A DNA stretch of 64,000 bases from the NCBI RefSeq assembly GCF_030372275.1, contig NZ_JAUDDJ010000008.1; one strand, written 5' to 3'. The first letter of the stretch is position 1, and each line of letters begins with the position of its first letter. Source of the stretch: Lawsonibacter sp900766145 (GTDB lineage Bacteria; Bacillota; Clostridia; Oscillospirales; Oscillospiraceae). The notes beneath the pieces are model-generated. The model saw only the letters and a list, made by a program, of their open reading frames with translations, made no database searches and had not been told where the DNA came from. This document shows, piece by piece, positions 60,201 through 64,000 of the stretch. A program made the translations under genes and the position numbers.

Positions 60201-60377
60201 CCAATAGAACCAATCCAGTGGATGCCCCCAACTAGCGGCGCACATAACTTTCCCAAAGAGCAGGGCCTGGGCTTTGACTTTAGCCTGCTACCCGAGCTTA
60301 TGGCAGAGCTGGCCGAAGCCGCCGGGCTGTTCGAGGATGCGGTGACCTGGAAGAATACCGAGAAACAGAAAAAATAA
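57210..60377 (+). CDS. Ser/Thr kinase-STAND NTPase-TPR fusion protein
   Basis: A 1055-residue signalling protein with no membrane segment. Residues 15-345: protein-kinase-like domain (LGQGGSCLLY loop, GIKECCPG lysine, HGDIQPDN near 184 with Gly for the usual Arg, LLDFGSA near 214, then PGYTPPEA). Residues 365-650: STAND/NB-ARC-type NTPase (FLGREEQL, Walker A GFAGMGKTEL near 391-400, LLILDNLD Walker B, VATTRS sensor, then a winged-helix-like region LTLHPLVQETG). Residues 680-1055: helical TPR-like repeats. The design is that of STAND switches in defence or development, with a kinase as effector or input. GGAGG precedes the ATG. Phage defence, envelope stress and differentiation all remain possible. 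Confidence 0.88.
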   Translation: MNPRSHNLALPAGTVIRCGGACYTLGAVLGQGGSCLLYQASKQGSALPFGIKECCPGDLVGRLVRTDGVLTGLDDGACHALAQARNRMAREAEVSQRVAAVSQRTIPVLEAPEAAAVDTGRGEHRAPAGSFLVLRQVSQGGIFLPQLLESCIQSNREGQLRLSVIARVLEQTLRALELVHRVGYLHGDIQPDNLFFADARPEKGDVGFGCLLDFGSARPLLEGGATAPITDRLVFTTPGYTPPEAALHNDGTLRLTPAADLYSVGRLLLYLVKGRTFWENGRDRMLSEWWELSRLFPADTERLGCSSAALRLVQQLLDSALEPQPERRCQTAQAMLADVEKLVALTAPAPNRLALSVATLGAGQFLGREEQLAHICQALEAGDKPVVLWGFAGMGKTELAVELCRRWRRGRTYFVPVQGSVRQTVVGPIADAFSGYDRTDRYGREKPEEQVYREVMKLLAQRDEGDLLILDNLDGEGGFDRYQREPAFRELCALPMGLVATTRSPVEGGIEVDVLPRPLLRELLSRFVELPDDTADTLIDAVEGHTLTVELIGRTLKQSIPRLSPEELLDKLRKEELDSQVLAPVSSAKDRAGRMARIQGHLTALFRLSHLPMEEQNLLAYALPIPLEGMREEEFVQTPSFQQETLLRLIDRGWIRRSGDGVLTLHPLVQETGWKELRVNLPPLIRFAQGVIVLPVFCHVWEMTDLDLDRAAGYLYNLFRHAVRPTDKTYAGAQAFQLLAAWGRYHQAQEVALELLNWLEACPQKKEHPSCMNTALTLCSEGAERLDDIYAAVEYEYRAEWLDVPDNQLTEEDELYVPQSLPPVLAQQMERTALLEQAINGGQAECAVRRYEDSRRWFCQNNLNPARLDFMISDLYETVGDSERTYEALQRACEGMARWARPSEEQVVARFYLAQACAARGKMDESRSWLGQAVAALDRLSAEEREHLLSSTDLGMEPAEFAREHHWEKEAETWQAVFDTWEQAKYDRTQKEREALGPIEPIQWMPPTSGAHNFPKEQGLGFDFSLLPELMAELAEAAGLFEDAVTWKNTEKQKK

Positions 60378-60451
60378 ACTCAGCCCAAGTTTTCCTCGCT
60401 TTTCAAAGAAAAAAGTTATGAAAGACATGGAAAATGTCCAAATATTGTCCG

Positions 60452-60480
60452 TTTTCAATCGAATCACGGTGTACTACAAT
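60452..60480 (+). promoter_or_regulatory. promoter of the second SLH surface protein
   Basis: TTTTCA (60452-60457), 17 bases, TACAAT (60475-60480). Predicted start near 60487; leader about 62 bases. Confidence 0.62.
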
Positions 60481-60505
60481 ATGCCGCGGTGATCGGCGTA
60501 TTTCC

Positions 60506-60521
60506 AGTACCTCGATCCATC
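60506..60521 (+). promoter_or_regulatory. conserved leader element, copy 2
   Basis: AGTACCTCGATCCATC, about 19 bases into the predicted transcript; matches the copy before the first SLH gene. Confidence 0.5.
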
Positions 60522-60548
60522 CATATCCCTTAGAAGGAGGAGATCAAT

Positions 60549-63500
60549 ATGAGAGAGGTACGGGCGCGGCTGGGCTGCGCGGCACTGACTCTCACCCTGC
60601 TGCTGAATTTGTTTCCTACCACCGCACAGGCAATCAGCTCAGAATATTGTCCGGACGGTGAGCCGTGTACTCACGAGGCGGCCATCGGGACAATGCACTA
60701 TGATACCCTGGAGGAGGCCGTCTCCGCGGCGGAAGCCTATCAGACCATTACCCTGCGCAACCATGTGGAGCTATCTGCTCAGGTCACGATTTCCGACTAC
60801 GTCACCCTAAATGGCCGGGGCAGAACCATCTCCGTGGAGTCGGAGCATTGGAGCAGCGCCAATCCCGGCAAATATCTGCTGGTCTGCGGGGATGGGGTCA
60901 CCATTCAGGATGTGACCCTGGACGGAGAGGGCGTGGCCTCCGGCCTGCAATTTTTCCAGGCCTCAAAGGGCAAGATCGAGGGCCTAGTGACCCTGAAAAA
61001 TGCCAAGGAGCTGGCACTCGACATCAACGCATCCCAGGTAACGGCGGAGGGGGTCCTTACCCTGAAGGGCAACGGCTGGGGCGACGTCATCAACGTGGGC
61101 TGGGGCAGCATCGTCTCCGGCATGGACCGCAGCTCCTTTGACGGGTCGGGCGCAGCGCTGGAAGGCGTCACCGCTATCTACACAGACCACTCCGATGTAA
61201 GCAATGCGGGAGGCGATGAGAGCAAGTTCTCCATCCGAGTGCCTGCCTCCTTTGCCGCCGCAACCAAAGAGGAGTTGTCTGCCCTGGGCAAAGCCATTCT
61301 TTACGCTCCCGCTGTGGCTCAGACCCAGGGCACTAGGTATCTGTCTCTGGCCGGGGCATTCCAGGCCGCCCAGGACGACGGCACCATCACCCTGCTGGCC
61401 AGCTCTGCGGGAAACCAGACCATCGACCTTGCCGATGGCCGCAAATTGACCCTGGACCTCAACGGGTTTGACGTGGGCTTTGCCCAGGGACAGACCCTCC
61501 GCATCTCCCATGGCGATCTGACCTATGAGCAGCAGTCCCAGGGCGCCCCCGTCACCCTGTGGGGTTCCGACGACCCGGACACAGAACTGTACACTTCCCT
61601 GACGGTAGGCAAGGACGTGACCCTGGAGGGCCGGCACGGCCTTTGGATTGGCCCCGGAGAGGAGGGGCAACATGCCTACGGTATCTCCGCCGTCCTCCAT
61701 GGCACCGTGAAGAGCACGGCCAGTCCCTCCGACAGCGGCTCCGCCCTCTACCTCAGCCAGACCGCCTGGGCAGAGGAGGGAAATGTGCCCCAGCTCCTTC
61801 TGGACGGGGCCACCCTCATCGCACCGGGAGGCACCGGGATGTACCTGGGTGGCTATGCCCAGACCACCGTCACCGATTCTACCGTAAACGCGGCCCAGGG
61901 CGGCACTGGAATTGTCCTGTCCGCCGGGGACCTGTCCATCCACGGGGATACCGTGGTCACCGGCGGGACCGGTTCCTTTGAGGCTAAGCCCGGCGGAGAC
62001 GGCTCCGCCCTGGAGCATGTGGCGCTGGCCGTGATACAGCACCCGGACCAGCTGCCCGTCTCGCTTACCGTCACCGGCGGCACCTTTATCGGCGGCGGGG
62101 CGCTGCTGGAGCAAAACACCCACAATGGCGACCCCGAGGCCGCCGCCCAAATCCAGCTGTCCATGACCGGAGGCCGCTTCCACGGTCCGATTTACAGTGA
62201 AAACAAGACCGGCTTTGTCTCTGGAGGCACCTTTACCGCCCACCCTGGTCCCTACTTGGCCGACGGCTTTGCTGTGGAGGACAGCGGAGATTCTGTCTAC
62301 CACTACATGGTGACGGCGGCCGGGGAGAACCCCGCCCAGGTAGTCACCGGAGAGACGGAGGTGTCCGTATCCGATGCGGTCACCAACATAGAAGAACAGG
62401 AGCTGGCCCAGCAGGTGGCCGAGGCTCTGAAAGACCCTCAGCAGGGGGGAGGGGAGCAGCCCCACATCGGGGAGGCCCTGCTGGCCGCCGCCAGTACGGT
62501 GGCCAACCAGAACCCGGTCACTCCGGAACAGGGGAAGGAGGAGCTGAACTCCGCCGGTATCCCCAGCGACGATGTCACCATCGTGGTCCGTCCCTATCTG
62601 GAGATTTCTGTGGCTGACGTGTCCATCCGGGGCAGCGCCCAGACTGTCATCTTGGATATTACCCCCAAATACATCACAGTAGCGGCCACCGATCCGGAGG
62701 ATATTCAGTTGGATGAGGGGAGCAAAAACGCCGTCCAGATGGGAGATCCCCAGGAGCTGACCATCACCAAGCCGGTCACCATCACCCTTCCCTTGACCGA
62801 AGGATTTGCAGAAGACGGACGCCTCTATGTCAAACATGAAAAGAGCAGCGGCCAAGTCTACTACTACCGGGGCCAGGTGGAAAGCAATGTCCTCACCTTT
62901 ACCAACCCCAACGGCTTCAGCCTGTTTCACTACTCCACAAACTCCGACGTAGTGGCCGACGTCAACGGCCAGGGATTTGTCTCTCTGGATGAGGCCATCG
63001 GGGCGGTGGAGGAGGGCGGCACCATCGAGCTGCTGGCTCAGGACCTGAGCGCCGTGGTGGCCCGGAATATTCGCTTCACCGTCACCGGGGCAGGGGCGGA
63101 CACCGTGCAGCTTACCGCCGGGCCCGGCTACGAGAAGAAGCAGACCGGAAATACCTACTCCTTTCTCTACATGGGGGACGGTTCCGATGGCTCCGGCGGT
63201 TCTGAAGCGGAAAGCTACCCGATCCAAGTAGTGTCCGGCGAGAACGGCACCGTCACGGTCAGTTCCGACCGGGCAAACCCGGGGGATGCCGTGACCATTA
63301 CGGTAAAACCTGACACAGGCTATGCCCTGGATCAGCTCACCGTCACCGACCAAAACAGCCACGGTGTAACGCTCACCGACCAGGGCGAGGGAACGTACAC
63401 CTTCACCATGCCTGAGGGCAAGGTGACCGTGGAGGCTACCTTCCAGGCCGTAAAGGAGGAGAGCCCCGTGGATGCCTTCCTGGATATTGACTCCGAAGCC

Positions 63501-64000
63501 TGGTATTATGACGGGGTGAAGTACGCCGTGGAAAACGGTCTTATGTCCGGCACGGGTGCCGATACCTTTGGCCCCAACACCATCCTCAGCCGGGGCATAA
63601 TCGCCCAGATGCTGTATGCTCTGGAGGGCAAACCTAGCGTGTCTGCTGATAATCGCTTCCCCGATGTGCCCGACGGGGCCTGGTTTGCCAATGCGGCCAA
63701 CTGGGCCCAGTTCAAGGGCATCATCACCGGCTATGAGAACGGCCATTTCGGCCCCAATGACTCGCTCACCCGGGAGCAGCTGGCTCTGATTCTGTACAAC
63801 TACGCCAAGAGCAAGGGCTACGACACCAGTGCTAAGGCGGACCTGAACCAGTATGTGGATGGCAGCTCCACCTCCGCCTGGGCCCAGACGGCCATGGCCT
63901 GGGCTGTGGGCGAGGGCCTGCTGTCCGGCCGAAATGCGGACATGCTCGCTCCCACCGGCACCGCCACCCGTGCCGAGGTGGCTCAGATCATGATGAACTT
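60549..64000 (+). CDS. SLH-anchored surface protein with beta-helix repeats, partial
   Basis: An open frame of 1150 codons running off the right edge. The signal peptide (MREVRARLGCAALTLTLLLN to about residue 28) closely resembles that of the protein at 48318. Repeats with GGTF and similar turns fill residues 40-580, then come the shared central domain (NPAQVVTGETEVSVSDAVTN onward), an InlB-type repeat (about 895-970) and SLH domains (from about 975). Unlike the first paralog, its base composition is even and G+C-rich throughout. AGAAGGAGGAG precedes the ATG. Only the last SLH residues and the stop are missing. I read the frame myself across the region and found no stop. Confidence 0.9.
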   Translation, partial: MREVRARLGCAALTLTLLLNLFPTTAQAISSEYCPDGEPCTHEAAIGTMHYDTLEEAVSAAEAYQTITLRNHVELSAQVTISDYVTLNGRGRTISVESEHWSSANPGKYLLVCGDGVTIQDVTLDGEGVASGLQFFQASKGKIEGLVTLKNAKELALDINASQVTAEGVLTLKGNGWGDVINVGWGSIVSGMDRSSFDGSGAALEGVTAIYTDHSDVSNAGGDESKFSIRVPASFAAATKEELSALGKAILYAPAVAQTQGTRYLSLAGAFQAAQDDGTITLLASSAGNQTIDLADGRKLTLDLNGFDVGFAQGQTLRISHGDLTYEQQSQGAPVTLWGSDDPDTELYTSLTVGKDVTLEGRHGLWIGPGEEGQHAYGISAVLHGTVKSTASPSDSGSALYLSQTAWAEEGNVPQLLLDGATLIAPGGTGMYLGGYAQTTVTDSTVNAAQGGTGIVLSAGDLSIHGDTVVTGGTGSFEAKPGGDGSALEHVALAVIQHPDQLPVSLTVTGGTFIGGGALLEQNTHNGDPEAAAQIQLSMTGGRFHGPIYSENKTGFVSGGTFTAHPGPYLADGFAVEDSGDSVYHYMVTAAGENPAQVVTGETEVSVSDAVTNIEEQELAQQVAEALKDPQQGGGEQPHIGEALLAAASTVANQNPVTPEQGKEELNSAGIPSDDVTIVVRPYLEISVADVSIRGSAQTVILDITPKYITVAATDPEDIQLDEGSKNAVQMGDPQELTITKPVTITLPLTEGFAEDGRLYVKHEKSSGQVYYYRGQVESNVLTFTNPNGFSLFHYSTNSDVVADVNGQGFVSLDEAIGAVEEGGTIELLAQDLSAVVARNIRFTVTGAGADTVQLTAGPGYEKKQTGNTYSFLYMGDGSDGSGGSEAESYPIQVVSGENGTVTVSSDRANPGDAVTITVKPDTGYALDQLTVTDQNSHGVTLTDQGEGTYTFTMPEGKVTVEATFQAVKEESPVDAFLDIDSEAWYYDGVKYAVENGLMSGTGADTFGPNTILSRGIIAQMLYALEGKPSVSADNRFPDVPDGAWFANAANWAQFKGIITGYENGHFGPNDSLTREQLALILYNYAKSKGYDTSAKADLNQYVDGSSTSAWAQTAMAWAVGEGLLSGRNADMLAPTGTATRAEVAQIMMN

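Noticed and set aside
60984..63746. 920-codon minus-strand open frame
   Set aside because: It lies opposite the second SLH protein, whose frame is supported by signal peptide, repeats and SLH domains. The antisense translation shows no known fold and no start signals.
1..64000. CRISPR arrays, tRNA or rRNA genes, insertion sequences, phage genes
   Set aside because: No array of spaced direct repeats, no cloverleaf or rRNA segment, and no transposase or integrase was seen on either strand.

Overview
The window is about 60% G+C, gene-dense, and carries firmicute-style Shine-Dalgarno sites (AGGAGG), sigma-A promoters, a T-box leader, a class-II-type cobalamin riboswitch, SLH-domain surface proteins, a flavodiiron/rubredoxin oxygen-detoxification fusion and a selenium-dependent molybdenum hydroxylase system. 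This combination points to a strictly anaerobic, high-GC gut Clostridia member, most likely an Oscillospiraceae relative of Flavonifractor, Lawsonibacter or Intestinimonas. This is inference from gene content; no 16S or tRNA gene is present to confirm it.

Layout. 1-6.1 kb: tail of an ABC ATPase, a xanthine/uracil permease, then a three-subunit xanthine-dehydrogenase-type molybdenum hydroxylase with its MocA-like cytidylyltransferase. 6.1-11.4 kb: a compact ACP-based cluster on the minus strand (SCP2, alpha/beta hydrolase, stand-alone condensation enzyme, acyl carrier protein, adenylating ligase) controlled by a divergent TetR regulator with two visible operators. 11.5-18.7 kb: a DUF3169/XRE pair with three phased operators, a Crp-type regulator divergent from leuC-leuD-leuB, an aminotransferase and an amidase-domain protein; hairpin-rich repeats lie in two of the gaps. 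18.8-30.9 kb: a flavodiiron-rubredoxin-NADH oxidoreductase fusion, a riboswitch-controlled cobalamin importer, rmlB, a T-box-controlled trpB-trpA pair with an unusual TrpA, an SDR enzyme, an Ntn-hydrolase-like protein and a GNAT acetyltransferase.

31-42.3 kb holds a membrane phospho-signalling cluster: an orphan histidine kinase followed by DUF805-FHA, zinc-ribbon-FHA, two PP2C phosphatases, a trypsin-like protease with an FHA tail, and two Ser/Thr kinases, the second with a predicted extracellular beta-helix domain, plus a convergent protein of unknown family. 42.4-48 kb is the selenium side of the molybdenum hydroxylase system (YqeC, YedF-like, a cysteine-desulfurase-like enzyme, DUF3343, YqeB, SelD, XdhC), which completes the operon at 2-6 kb although they are 36 kb apart.

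48-64 kb is the least conventional region. Two related SLH-anchored beta-helix surface proteins flank a divergent locus: on one side a degenerate PP2C-like protein, two small unknown proteins and a secreted lectin-C39 peptidase; on the other a protein related to the unknown one at 41-42 kb and a 1055-residue fusion of Ser/Thr kinase, STAND-type NTPase and TPR-like helices. Both sides start from extended -10 promoters without -35 boxes, placed almost symmetrically around a perfect 18-bp palindrome. This locus, with the FHA/kinase cluster, is the best candidate for an undescribed system.
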